Below are positions 12,727 to 24,902 of a DNA stretch of 64,000 nt, one piece after another. This DNA comes from Penelope pileata (lineage: Eukaryota; Chordata; Aves; Galliformes; Cracidae). Location of the stretch: assembly GCA_013396635.1 (NCBI GenBank), contig WBMW01000581.1, forward strand, positions 372,001 through 436,000. The letters run 5' to 3'. The stretch's first letter is position 1. Each line of letters opens with the position of its first letter. Below the pieces are notes generated by a model. The model made no database searches. It was given only the letters and a program-made list of their open reading frames with translations, and was not told where the DNA came from. A program made the translations under genes and the position numbers.

Positions 12727-14514
12727 GACAAAATGATTATTCGAAATAAAGTGTTGAGGAGTCCTGGTAAAGGAGTCATAAGGTTTCTGATACTAGGTTT
12801 TGGGTGAAATCAAGCTGGATGTGAAATATGACCTTGAAAGTTTCTGAAATATTTCTTTGTAGTACCTGCAGCCTAACTGCTGCTTCAAGAATATGGATGT
12901 GGAAGGGAAATCTGTAGATATTCCTGGGATAAGTGAATAGGACTGGCTATTCCTGATTCAATTCAGCTGCTTCTGAAAATGGAGTTTTTTGAAGAAAACT
13001 TACTGAGGATTGGCAGGTAATTTATGATCTTGGATGAGGAGTCACTGGGAGCCAACCAGCATGTCTGTGGCTTAGTCTTAGTAGGTTAACCATCTTCTCC
13101 ATGTAGGTACCTAGGCTAAAAAAAGTAAAACCCACGATCTGGAAGGATGAGTAAGCATTATATCACCATTGATTGTTCCTCAGCTCCCACACACAAACAG
13201 GTCTTTGCCCATCACAGCATCCTGCTGACAGTGGCTGTCGCATTGGCAAGCAGCATCTTCGGTGTGAAGCCTTCCTGGAAATCTTTGATCCTTTCAGTTG
13301 AACAACTTCATTTTATCTCACAGTCTTAGAAGATTTTTCACAAATCTCATTTATTATGTCTCTTTGAAATTGCCTGGATTTTTCTAGCCTTAAATTTTTG
13401 ATCTCCCTTAAAAGCTTCCTTATATATTTGTGCCCACAACCTTGGGAGGGAAGGAAATGCAATTTACAGCAGGTATTACTAAGAATGAGAGTGGCAAAGT
13501 GTGAGTTCTTCTGAAGTTGAATCTAACAGCTTGCTGTCAGAAGCAACCATCCCTGTCACTGATTTTCCTTTCCTATGGCAGGATAAGGCCTTAAAATGGG
13601 TCTTCTGAATTCTGGACTGGTTGCCCTAATCCGGGACACAGTCTTCTCTCTGCCAGTGGGTGAAATGCAGGTGAAGAGTTTTGGAAACTGGGTCCAGGGA
13701 AGGTTTTCCCAGATACTTCAAAGTCGCCCTAATAATCATTATGTTTGTTTACAGTAGTGCTTTGTTAAACAGAACCCAATGGAGGATTTTGAACTCTTTA
13801 GTATCATACAACAGAAAGGGGCACTTCATTTGACTAGGAAGCTCTCCAATTTAATACCGACTTAAAAAGCAAATTTCAGTGCAGAGACCCACTAGGAGTG
13901 TGACAGTTGTTTTTCTTTGTCTGAAAGTGTTTTATGTATTTATTTATGGTTTGTGTGACTGTTTTAAGCTCTACACATTGACAACACTTTCAGGCCATAA
14001 GACATGGCAATTAGAGCTCACAAGCTGAACATCAAACTGCTGAGCTGTGTTATCATTCCCATACAAATGGCGGGGTATGCGCCACATCCCCAAAGCACCC
14101 TCTCCCCTGTGGGTGGAAAGAGCAGGGGGAGAGGAATGGGACTGGAAAGAAACTTTCCAGCAAGTCCTGCTAGCAAATCTCAGCTTTTTAATTAGCCTCC
14201 CTTCCCCTAAAATGCACATGAACATCTTGCTACAGTTTAAGGTTTCAGAACTAGAAGAGCAACCACAAAAGCCTGCAGGCTCAGGGTAATAATTATCATA
14301 GAGATGGTGCTGCAGGAAGCGGTGGGTCACACTGCTTTAAAGGAAAATGAGAAGCCAGAAGAAGTACAGCATTGCAAGAAGTGAATCTTTATAACATCCT
14401 GATCTGTTAGAAAACAATGGCTCTCGTAAGAACTCATTTTTCAGTCAAAAATGAGAACAGAGTGAGAGATGCCTTGAAAAGACAGATCTCCTGGTGCTGC
14501 TTTCTGTTCTCGAC

Positions 14515-14572
14515 CCTGCTCTTGAGCACCAGACCCACAGATTTCAAAAATCTGCCTGAACTTAAGAGCAGG
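14515..14572 (+). other. Nested inverted repeat (hairpin-forming)
   Basis: CCTGCTCTTGAG at 14515-14526 pairs with CTTAAGAGCAGG at 14561-14572. That gives 12 bp with a single G-U wobble in plus-strand RNA. Inside the 34-nt loop, CAGATTT at 14538-14544 pairs perfectly with AAATCTG at 14548-14554 across a 3-nt loop. The two stems make one compact nested structure of 58 nt. It could be a cruciform, a structured RNA element or a chance palindrome. Its total stem is shorter than a typical pre-miRNA stem. Confidence 0.4.
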
Positions 14573-15977
14573 AGGCTGGCAGAGGAAGTTCAACGAGGGG
14601 TGGCTTTAATTCTACCTGCGGGGCTCCAGCAGGCAGCTTTTTGAAACACCCCTGCTTACCATGGTGGATGCAACGGATTTCTCTTATTAGAACAATACAG
14701 GAATGCTTATTTTCAGAGGGGCCTTTTTTGTTCCTCTTTTAGTTAAACAAATGACAGTTTTCATGATAGAAGAACGTCTTATTTTTCCATCTGAAATTCT
14801 TCTGTAACACCATTACAATAGTATGTCAGCATCTCATGGTCTTTCAGGTTTTATTCTTGTAATATAAATGGATACATCTAAGTATTATTCCCATTTTGCA
14901 GGTTCAGTAATAGAAGGTAGAGAGGATGAATGGTTTGTTCACGTGCCCCAAAGAAAGTCTGAAGAACAGCCAGAAATGGCTCCAAACTGTCAAGGCCCTT
15001 TGCTGACTCCATTGCTGACCTGTAGATCTTTTCTCTCTCTTAACCGTTGTTTCCTTTCCTCTCCTGACCTTGTCATCTCTCCTTGCTGGTATTGTCAGAG
15101 ACAGGACAGAGATCTATGGCCATGACTAACAACCATTTGATGTGCAAAGTTTTCCTTGTGACATGTTATCATGCCCTGGGTGGAGCAGGAGGCATCCTGT
15201 GGAGTTCTGGCTACCTGCAGACTCAGGTAGCCTTCTGTGGGTGTTAGATGCCATTTTAGAAGCCTGCTAACAAAACAACAGATTGCTGGGGAAGTTTCTT
15301 AATAGTCATGTTAGGTTATGACCCCAATTTAAGGTGCAGTTTAAGGAAATGGAAAGCAGAATGCAGTATTTTGATGGCCCATACTGTGGTGTTGGCTTGT
15401 GTTGGTCCACTACTCAAACTTGAAATAGGAGTAATATGTGGGCACCCAGGGAGTGTAACCCTTGGTATATGGATACATACAAGTGAGTGCTCCTGGCATA
15501 CATATGTGCATATACATACATGCAGCACAGGGTGTTTGCACAAGGAGAAAGACGATGTGCACAGCTCTGCCTGTGTCTACTTTCCCAGCATGTTTTAAAA
15601 GAGAAAGCAAACTCGCCATGAAATAAGCAGTGAGAGCAGAGGCAGGAGGCGAGCTCACCGCCGATCATGAGCCTGGCGGCAGATGTGCTCCACAAATCCA
15701 TCCCACTGCATCCAGGCTGTTTCCATGGCGATGGAGCAAGGAATCGTGTGGCTCGGCTTGGCTCAGCTCAGTGCGCTCCCCACATCCCCTCCAGCTCTGC
15801 CTCGCTCCCTCCAGCCTCGGGAAGGGCAAGTGGGGGGATCACGGAGATAGATGGGCAGCCAGGGTTTGTCTTTCCCCCTGTGTGGTGCTGGCAGATCTAT
15901 GCTTTTCCTGGGAAACAGGGTCCCCCCAGCTGCGGAATAAATGGGCAGGAGTTTCCCCGAAACAGGAGCCGGTTGCG

Positions 15978-16005
15978 ATTGGCTGCCGTCGTCTGTCGTG
16001 CCAAT
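15978..16005. promoter_or_regulatory. Inverted and direct CCAAT box pair
   Basis: ATTGG at 15978-15982 (in GATTGGC) and CCAAT at 16001-16005 (in GCCAATGG) lie about two helical turns apart in the GC-rich segment. Paired CCAAT boxes bound by NF-Y are common in TATA-less promoters. The match and spacing are seen directly. Function is inferred. Confidence 0.4.
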
Positions 16006-16232
16006 GGGAGCCTGCCGGGCCGGCGGCACCACACCATAAGCAAAGCTGGGCGGCACTGGGACCGGGCGACGGTGTGCAGGGGGCCCCTCTCACATGGCCA
16101 CACCGGGGACGGGGACTGTTGGAGAGCCTTGCCGGGGACCATCTGCTGCTGGCACGCGCTGTGCCGTCCCCAAACAGCAGCATTAAGTCATTTGCTCGTG
16201 CTGGTGTGGGAGGCGATCTGTCATCAGGAAGG

Positions 16233-16251
16233 ATGGAGCTATGGGATCTCT
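16233..16251 (+). other. Candidate end of a first exon with start codon (unverified)
   Basis: An ATG at 16233 opens MELWDL and is cut one base into the next codon by the consensus donor GTAAGT at 16252. The context AGGATGG has G at +4 but is otherwise an average initiation site. The exon, if real, would begin upstream in the CpG island, at a transcription start I cannot place. It may equally be a noncoding 5' exon or no exon at all. Confidence 0.2.
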
Positions 16252-16345
16252 GTAAGTAAAGCCGTGCACTTTGTCGTGGTGCTTCTGCCTGAGCGCGAGT
16301 CCGTACACGGTGTCCGTCGGTCAAGGAGTGGCAAAAGCAAATGAG

Positions 16346-16789
16346 CAGCAGCTGCAAATAGCGGGAAGGGTTCTTGGTTTTGTCTCTCACGTAGCGAGAT
16401 GTGTTCTGACTAACAGTTCCAGGCACTGGACAAATTAGTTAGCTGCTTTCTTTGCCTGGGGTGGCTGTTCAGCCTAATTAAGATGTGTCTGCGTAAGGAT
16501 GCTGCGTGCTCTGAGGTGTTTCAGGACCCTCTGTGCTTGGAAAGGAGAGTGAGCCACATGGAAGGGAATTCTGCCGACAGAGAACTCCGCGCTGCCCATG
16601 TGTAGTCACCGGCGTCTGTATCGCCGATAACAGGTGCACTGTTACAAGGGTTTGTAACTCACCAGTGCAGACACCGAGCTGAGGAAACACAAGTTGCTTG
16701 TCATTCACTGCTGTTCTCAGCCTTTCCTGCTCTCTATTTTCTTTTCTCTCTCTTTTTTTTTTTTTTTAAACTTAATTTCTCTTTTGGAG
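16346..16789. other. Noncoding DNA downstream of the CpG island, with a poly(T) tract
   Basis: No gene is seen. Scattered CpGs continue to about 16680 as a shoulder of the island. A pyrimidine-rich stretch with fifteen T residues (16753-16767) ends shortly before the candidate acceptor at 16788-16793. If the downstream exon is real, this is the end of intron 1. Confidence 0.6.
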
Positions 16790-16844
16790 GAAGCTTTGAG
16801 AGAGGCATGTAATTCCAAAGCTTTCTTAATTGTTGGTGGAACAG
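16790..16844 (+). other. Candidate exon after a strong pyrimidine tract (unverified)
   Basis: A long CT/T-rich tract leads to two closely spaced acceptor AGs (16788-16789 and 16792-16793). The segment ends ACAG before a consensus GTGAGT donor at 16845. One frame is open and reads LREACNSKAFLIVGGTG. The peptide looks protein-like, but I do not recognise it. With the acceptor at 16793 it joins in frame to the candidate first exon ending at 16251. With the acceptor at 16789 that join makes an immediate TGA. The length is 51-55 nt, so an open frame alone is weak evidence. Confidence 0.22.
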
Positions 16845-17519
16845 GTGAGTGCATGGTGAGCGTGGAGAGTTTCCTTATTCACCATTGCAGGTCATGTGTT
16901 AGAAGTTGATTCCTTTGCCTGTTGGGATTCTGCTTTTGCTTCTGTAAAGCAGAAACAGTATATCTAGAAGTGAGAGGGAAGAGAGGTGCAAATCTGTCCC
17001 TCTGTAGCCCTCTGGGGTTACTTGAGTTACGCCAGCTATGAATTTGGCTCAGCGCTGTTTGTCTTTTATCAGGTATTTGCCATTAGACTAAGAGCTTTGC
17101 TGTATTGTGGCTGGGGAATGACTGCTTAACCCTCTCAGAGGCTGTAGTCATCTTATCTGCTTTGGGAAAACACATAGGAGAGAGGGCAAACAGGAACAAG
17201 AAGGTGCAGAAAAAAGTTCCTGCATTTTTACTCTGTGCTCGAGCTAGTCGTAGATACTGGGAATTTTATGTTAACCAAACGAAGTGCACGAATCACATGA
17301 AGGCAACCGCCTTTTGAGGATCCCTTTTCCATGTGTTGTGTTCATTTGAGAAATAAACACAAAATTTCCTTTCCCAGTGCTGGGAGCTGCTGGAAACTGG
17401 TGTTGCTGTCTGGAAATCTCATGCTGAGGATGTGATTTCTGGATAAGGCTTAACTGCTCAGCATTGCTTTTGAGGTGCTGCCTGGCAAGTTGTGGCAGGA
17501 AGATGTATCCGTGGAGCTT

Positions 17520-17572
17520 ATTCCTTCTGCTGAAGGAATCAGCATCACCTTAAACGTTGATGCTGAGAGGAA
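17520..17572. other. Two adjacent perfect hairpins
   Basis: ATTCCTTC at 17520-17527 pairs with GAAGGAAT at 17532-17539 over a 4-nt loop. Directly beside it TCAGCATCA at 17539-17547 pairs with TGATGCTGA at 17558-17566 over a 10-nt loop. An alternative outer pairing of TTCCT at 17521-17525 with AGGAA at 17568-17572 would enclose the second hairpin. It is structured DNA or RNA of unknown role, and chance is possible. Confidence 0.35.
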
Positions 17573-20500
17573 CTGCTTGTGTTTTCAAGAACTGTTTGAC
17601 CCAAATAAATTAGAAAAATAAAGAATGTAGAAAGCAATGCATCAATTCACTGAGTGTCTGCTGGCGAAGGATATAGTAAGCTCCTCTGGATAGTTCTGTG
17701 TTAAACCTGATGTATTACTATAGCAGGAGGACCCTTCATCAAGTTTAAATTATTGGCTTTTCTGAAGACATGAATGCAAGTCATTCACCCTGTATTATCT
17801 AGGGATATTTGGGTCACCTTTTATTGAAATGGTGGCCCCAGGCATCCTATGGCACTGAGCTTAGAAACAATGTAATTTTCATGATCTGCACAAAAGAGCG
17901 AAAACTGTTGGCTCCTACTGCAGAGCTTATTTTTCTTTAGCAATGATGGTAGTGCCAAAAATGAAAATTTTGGAATAGATATTTAGCTGCTATGTCACCT
18001 TCCCCTGGGACTTGTGTCATTCACTTGTATTTACTCAGCGCTCATGTAGCTGAAAATTCCCTCATGTGCAGCAGTCTAGGCAAAGAGATGTGCCCACTTC
18101 CCATCTTAGAGGGGGATGCTTCGATCTAGGCTGAGATATTCCATAAAAACCTGAGGGGGAGCTCAGACTCTTGCACCTCTGTGTGGCTTGTCTTTGGCTA
18201 CAAGCTGGTGATTTGGTTTGCATCAAAATGAAGCTCCACTGCACTTTTTTGGGCTTTTGTTTCTTAACCTACAACTTCTGTTTTGTTTTCTCATTGATAA
18301 CGTGGGAGCCTAGGAGAACATTATCTTTTTGGGTAACTGCAACTCTACGATATCCTAGTTCTTGTTAATGCTCCACAGATATTGTTCAAACAATACAAAT
18401 CTCCCAAGTTTAGTCACTAGCACTAGGCAAATACTCAGTGACTGCTTAGAGTCCTTCTATCTCCCATAACCTTGTTTGAAGGGATTTGTTTACTTGTCTA
18501 TCCCTGTGCTTTAGCAGATAAAAGGAGGGTGATGGGGCAGGATAGAGACAGCCTATAACTGCTAAGCTCTGGATAGTGAATTATGTCAGTCTGCCTGCTG
18601 GCTTCAAAACACAGTATAGTGCCAGAGGTAGAAAAATTTGTGCTGCAGTAAAAGCCACATTTGCATTAGATTTTTTGACCTGATGGTGCAGAGAACAGTT
18701 GCTTGTCACTAGTGCTTGGGGATGATCTATGTGGGGGAAGCATTTCAGATTCCCAGGCTATAAGAGTTCCAGCAACAGAGGAGTGAGTAGGCTTCAGTGA
18801 GAGCTGTGGCATGCTGGCAGCAGTTGGGAGGATGCAGAAGCTGAAAAATGCTATCTTGAGGTAGCTTTAATTGGTTGCATTGGAAAACACTTGGTTCGAC
18901 GGGCTCATATGTCTCCTAAAATGCTTGGTGCCAGACCAAATTGGCATACCTCCCTTGACTTACACTAAAAGCCACCAGGCATTGATCTGATCTTCAGTCT
19001 TATGTTTAAGTTTTTCTTGGAAGTGCAAGATTTTTGCGAAGGTAGCAGATTATTTTTCCTCTCTCTTTGCCTCAGCAACAGTAACGTTGAAAACCCAAGT
19101 TGGTTGGGTATTCCATATCTTCTGACTTGTTCCATTGTTCTGTCAACTTAATGGGTTATCCTTCATCTGCTCACAGAGCCACATTCCCTTAAGTTTGTCT
19201 ATACTGGACATGTAGAGCACAAATCTAGAAGAGAGGCTTCCTTTAACGAAGAAGTAGTGCCTCAGTTGGCTCTTCACTTTCTATACATTCAGAGATACTA
19301 AATTGGAATATTTCACTATTTCCCTGGATCTTAACCCTCCTTCTGTTTCAGTAGAAACACTGTGGTCATGTTTGTACTAGGTAAATAGATGCTAGAGCCA
19401 CCACCCTTCAGTTTTGCCTCAGCTATGCTTTTATTTTCACCCCATTATTCAAGTAAGTAGGTACAATTTTTATGCACCCCACAAACCAAATGCTCTTCTT
19501 AACTGTCTCTGATGTACATCCAAAGGAACTGTAGACAGTAATAACTCTGAATGATGCTAACAGCTAGAATGAGAGTAATTTCTTATTTTTGTTTGTGCCT
19601 GGTAAAAATGCTTTTAGGAAAAGTTACTGTGTACTAGACTTGGCTTACACAGAACTTCATGCCGAGTCACAGGAAGCTCTCTCTCCCTGTTCCGTACATG
19701 CACACTCCATCTCAAATGGCAAGTGCACACAACAGAGCAACACCAAGCACAGAATAAAAATGGAACAGCAGTAAAACAAAAACGAGTGAATCATGAAAAG
19801 CCCATTGATTTGCTTGACACCCATTTTGTTCAACATTGTACCGTGCTAATCTGAAAACTCCTGTGCATCACAAAAAGTTTTCAGAACAATAGGAACTGTC
19901 AATTCCAGCAGATTTTACAGACCTGTCATTATTCTTCTATTGTCTTGAAGCACTAAGTGGCACACAGAAAGATTTTTGGCAGCATTTCAGTAAGTCATCT
20001 CATAAAGAGGAATCTCATGTCACTACTTCATGTATGTTATCATTTGCAATTAGAGTGTAGCCCAGGACAGGCCCCTGGAAGCATGTCTGCTCCCATCCTA
20101 GCTTGTTTTATGCTGCTCATTTAATTTGTCTCTAGAAAACGATAGGTTTCTTTTCACATTTTGACACTATGTCTTCTAGAGAACTAGAATTACTGTAATA
20201 AATTAACATCTGCTCCACCTGCTGCTCCTTGGGAATGGTGGGAACAGTGGCAATGATGGCCACAAGCAGAGTGTTTTACTTGTTTCTTAGAGCATCTAGA
20301 TCCTCACCTGCTTTAGTACGAGCAAACCTCCTCCTGCTCTGCCCTGTTCTCCACTCCCCATCATTAGGAACTACGAGCCACTCTTAGGGACATGTCTCTG
20401 AGTAGAAGCATGATGGGAAGAGATTGGCTTTGTGTTAGAAAGACTCAGTTTCAAGATTTTTATCCAAAATCAGAAGTCATGTAACTAGAGAGTGTTTTGG

Positions 20501-23500
20501 CTTCCATGACTCCCTCTTCCTAGTGGCATCATCCACATTGCGTTCCAATATAGCAGGGGTCATGACATTCACTCTGAAAATGAAAACATGAATTGAGTTA
20601 TGCACCCTTGCTATCATTAACTTGCAGAGCTCAAATGTGTTGCAAAAAATCTATAGCGTTCTGCAAAGTCTGCAGGACATAGATTGCTTTTTTGTGGGCT
20701 TCACACAAATTCAGGTGGGTTTCTCTACTTAAGCCATTTTCTTTAATGGTTTTAAAAAAGATGATGTGAAAGTCAGGCCCTGGGGGAAATGTGTGACCTT
20801 CACATAAACTAAATCTTTGATTAGTTATAGTTTGAGTGTTTTGAACTCCTCTGTAATGCACAAAATCAATCTTGTAATGGGGTGAAAAAGGAGATCTTCA
20901 TATTAATGTTAGCACACTGTCAAATTAATACATCAAATATTACACTCTTATCCTGAGTTGGTGGACTGCTTTTATCAGAGCTTTTGATGTGGCAAAGAAA
21001 GTGCTTGTTCCATAGCTACAAACCCAACTCTTTTAGTCTTCCCTTCTCTTTGAACTTCAATTTTCTTAAGGCTTGGAACATAGTTATACGGAGAGCAGCT
21101 TTCATAGATAGGTATTTCAAGATCCACATCCAAAGACATATTAGAAGCCACACAAAGGGATTTTCTTTTAAAACTAGATTTCTTTTAAAAACTTCCAGCA
21201 TATACATGTAACCTTCTCGCTTGACCTCTGGATCCACTCCCAGTCTGCATTTCAAGAACAAGTATCTACCCACATATGGTTATCTCCACTAAGATCAGAG
21301 CTGTCACTTTATTCTGACACCTGTGAGAATGGAATGGATATAAAAAAAAAAGAAGTGGGGGAAATGGTGAAAAGATTTGAATGAGTTCACATTTATAAAA
21401 GGCACGCACCCACGGATCTCAGAAATGATGGGAAGGCTTTCAAGATCAGCTGCAGCACTTCTGCTTAGAAGCAACAGAACGTTTCTTTATTTGTTGGTCT
21501 CACTCAGGTAATTAAACAGATTTGAAAACATAAACAATTATAGATTTTCCAGATCTCTACAAATATAGCTCACTTTCCTGTGAAAGTTAATAAGGTTCTA
21601 AATTCAGGGTGGATTTTCTGCCTGGTGTCTAACGGAAGCCGTTGTAAGGGATGGTTTTATGTTATGCTGCCTTTGGAGCCTCTCCTCGAGATGTGATGTC
21701 TTTCCCTCTTTTCAGCCTTCTCCGGCAAAAGTGTAAACTGTCACAGATTTATCCCTGCCCCAGGGAATACTGCCCGAAGGACTGCCTTAACTGTCCTATT
21801 AGGTATCTGCAGAGGTAGAAATGCAGCTCTGCTCATCTGTTTGTGTTTCTTGCTGACGTGTGTAAAAACAGCAGAGGGGCTTTGCAGAGCCTGCCTGCCC
21901 TCCCTGTAGATCGTGGACATAAGGCACAGGGGAGTCAAAGCATGCATTTTGCTGGTGTGCCCATGCCGCAGCACTAAAACAGCCCTTGGCTTTCAGCTAG
22001 CCAGGATGTGCCAGAATGTGCTGGAGCCAATGCCCTGAATGCCCTACAATAGGAGCATGTCCCAGTTTTTGTCACCCCAGCAAGGTTATCACCTCTACAT
22101 CTGATTATTTCACCACGATGCTGAGGAACACTGTGTCTGGAAGAATGTTGATCTGTAAGAAAATTAAGTCACAGTTCCTGTCTTCAACACAAAGGGCTAA
22201 AATCTGTCTCTGGTCAGCCACCCTTCTCTCCATACGTTCAAGGCAGACCTTCTGCTCAAGGGGAGCCTCCCTGATGTAAGGCTCTCCAGTGTCTGTTTGG
22301 GCTCTCAGGGCCATGCTTTCAAACAGTTACAGCTGAAAAGAGGTACAGGATGTCCATGGAACCTCTTGCTTTTACACTACTAGCTGCTTTGGTGCATAAA
22401 GTAAACACGTAAGGGTTTGAGTTAGAGATACCTCTGATGTTTTGTAATGGCAATGAGAAGTTGGATAATATCTATATGTAATATTTGGTTCTGATTTTTT
22501 CTCTGGCTTTAAATGCTATTATAATCCAGTTGAATATTTAAAGGAAGTATGGTGAGTATATTCACAGCTGTTTCACAGATAAATTCTTGTTTTCTCACTT
22601 CCTAACTTACCTTTTTAAATCCCTTGTTCAAATGAACACCTCATCTCAAACAACAAAATATTTTGGGGGTTGTGCCTAAAACACATGAAGTCCCATTTTC
22701 AGTCTCAAGTGTATATGTGCTATTATCTAATACTACAGAAAAAGTACAGGTGAACCTTAAACAAAATAAGTTTTGCCTGTCTGTGCATTAAATTATATAT
22801 TCACCCACATTTGCACGCAGAATTTCCATCGTTCAAAAGTCATGGGCCCCTGCTCCGGACTGAACTTTGCGCCAATCCCAATAACAGTTTTCAGTGGAAA
22901 AGGTTGTAGCCCAGTGAATTTCATGGCTTTGAATTTTTAATATACTTGGGTATAAGCTGGAGACTTCTATCCGAGAATTACTTGGTGGAGTAAAGATCAA
23001 GCATTTCAGTCATAGCATTTGTCATTGATTTGGTAAGACAAACAATTGCTGGGTCTGTGTCAGCTTTTTTGGATTGTAAAGCACTTTGCTGTAAGGCTTC
23101 AACCAAGAAGGAGATAGTCACCTTTCTAATTCTGTGTTACCGAGTATCACTATTTGAAAGGAACTTGCTTTTTTCAGTCAAAGAGCTACAAGACAGATTT
23201 GTAATATGAAAAGTATAGGAAAGCCCCACAGCTAATTATATGATTTTAAACTTAAACACCTGAGCTCAGTTGCTGTTTGTTCCAGAAGTTTAATGAGCTA
23301 TGATATAGACACTTTAGTGCACCAAAATCCCTGTTTGCAGTAGTGGGCCGCCAAAAGATAATCAGTGTATATAGTTCTTGTGATTGTAAAGAAGTGTACC
23401 CATTTCATCACAATCTTCTGCGCAGGCAGACACCTGGGCCTGGATCCAGATCCCTTTGGATGATGCCCTCGATCTGCTGTCGCCATTCATGCTTCTGCAT

Positions 23501-24629
23501 CACTAGTGCTAGAAACTATGTAACGTAAAGATGGGGACGTGCATCTCTCATACTTAAGCCCATTTGGAGTATCTGTTTCTAGCTGCAGCCAATGCCACAA
23601 GACTCCTGTGAAAGGTGAAAGCAGCAAGTCATGTAGGAGCTGTCGTTCAAAGCGCAGCAGACATGCTTTGCAAATCCAGTTGCCTCAGCAGGATTTGTTG
23701 TTTGTATGAACATTGTGCTTGGGATGCAAACTCAGGAGCTGGTCAGAAGGAACACCAATGCAGGAGGTAGGACCTTGGCTGTGTTGAAATTAATGCTGCA
23801 GCTCCCATCAGTTTTGGTCATCCCAGGTTTGCACCCCAGAATCAAGGGCTTGCCTTTCCTGTGGAGTGAAGTGGCCAAACTGTACCGTGCAGTAAGTCAA
23901 TAAGCGCATCATTGTAAAGAAAGCAAAAGATGTCAAAGAGTTCTTTGTGAGCCATCTGCTAAAGAAGCAACAATTTTGATTACCAGTATATAAAAAAGAA
24001 CGTTTGTTCCACCAGAGATAACAGCTTGCCTCTTGCTTTACTCTCAGGACGCAGGGAGAAAGGAAGGAAAAAAAGTACTTGCAGCCAAGCTGGCTGATGC
24101 AGTCCAGCAGCACAGTCAGTCAAGTAGTTTCATCATTCCAAGTCATTCTGTAATAGCACTGGTTTATCTTGCTGCCTTGCAATTGTTCCCTGTTGATAAT
24201 TTCAGTTTTGTCAAGAGATGGCAGAGGTTTTGCTGAAAAACCTACAAGCTCCTCTTACTTGCAGCGAACAGCAGGAGAGCGGAGTAAGGTTTTCTCCTTT
24301 TCATTGATGCCTATAAATAAACCATGCTAACCCTAAAAGCCTTAAAGGTGTAGGAAATCTCTTTTTTGAAAAAGAATGTTATTTCTAAACCACATTGACT
24401 CAGCAGAAAGTTGTATGCACTTTAGAGCATAAGAGGTTGATAGTCCAGTCCTGATAGGAATGCTTAGTTCTTTAATTCTAGCTGAAACATTTTATGTTTA
24501 TTTTAACTCTCCAGTAGACTGGTATAGTCTCAATACAATAGACAGAAAGGAGAGTGCTTTATTATAGGCATAATAAATATCTTAGTTATGGGTGCTTCTC
24601 TTTAGTTTTCTATTTTTTCAGCTCAGTGT

Positions 24630-24656
24630 GAGAGAGAGAGAATGAGAGAAAGAGAT
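24630..24656. repeat. (GA)n microsatellite
   Basis: An imperfect GA dinucleotide run with small interruptions. It is a simple repeat with no coding context. Confidence 0.8.
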
Positions 24657-24879
24657 AATTAACCAAATGCATTTAATTTATATCTGGGAACAGACTCCTT
24701 TAATAACAAATACTCTAGTTCCCTGTTGTGCTAAGCAGAACTGTTCATAGGAGCCATTTTATGCAATTCGGTGGGATTAGTCCAATATGTAAGCACTACC
24801 CAAACACGATTTGAGCCACTTTGAGAAGTATACAAGGTTCCTTTGGAAAGCTGAGTCCCTTCCATTTGGGAACAGAAGA

Positions 24880-24902
24880 TTATTATTATTAATAATAATA
24901 AA
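24880..24902. repeat. ATT/AAT trinucleotide palindrome
   Basis: TATTATTATT is followed directly by AATAATAATA, so the tract is its own reverse complement. It is a simple repeat able to form a hairpin. Confidence 0.75.

Larger units (their letters stand above)
5197..15639. other. Single-copy noncoding DNA, no gene recognised
   Basis: About 10 kb with no recognisable gene or interspersed repeat. Short frames such as 7343-7810 (155 codons), 6446-6790 and 8265-8654 overlap frames on the other strand or lack any familiar motif. Separate entries cover the pyrimidine/poly(T) tracts, an E-box cluster at 9336-9378, a CA-rich tract at 12699-12726 and an inverted repeat at 14515-14572. Nothing else could be supported. 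It may be intronic or intergenic. Confidence 0.65.
15640..16345 (+). promoter_or_regulatory. CpG-island-like segment, putative promoter
   Basis: This is the most GC- and CpG-rich segment of the window. By hand count about 29 CpGs lie between 15945 and 16330, giving an observed/expected ratio of roughly 0.7-0.8. A shoulder of further CpGs reaches about 16680. Two NF-Y type CCAAT boxes sit 23 bp apart, an inverted ATTGG at 15978-15982 and a direct CCAAT at 16001-16005. No TATA box was seen, as is usual for CpG-island promoters. A consensus GTAAGT donor follows at 16252, which suggests a first exon on the plus strand. CpG islands in birds usually mark promoters. Direction is inferred from the donor, and a bidirectional promoter is possible. 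Overlapping open frames of about 195-225 codons on both strands reflect the low stop frequency of GC-rich DNA and are not called as genes. Confidence 0.5.

Noticed and set aside
16080..16136. G-quadruplex in the CpG island
   Set aside because: Four G runs are present but two loops are about 17-20 nt, outside the usual range for a stable quadruplex.
15630..16426. Open frames of about 195-225 codons on both strands inside the CpG island
   Set aside because: At least four long frames overlap in different frames and strands, as expected where high GC depletes stop codons. None has a recognisable domain, and the consensus donor at 16252 would interrupt the plus-strand ones.
23824..23889. Exon-like segment between CATCCCAG and GTAAGTC
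   Set aside because: Two frames are open and the acceptor has a poor pyrimidine tract. The peptide is not recognised and no neighbouring candidate fits.
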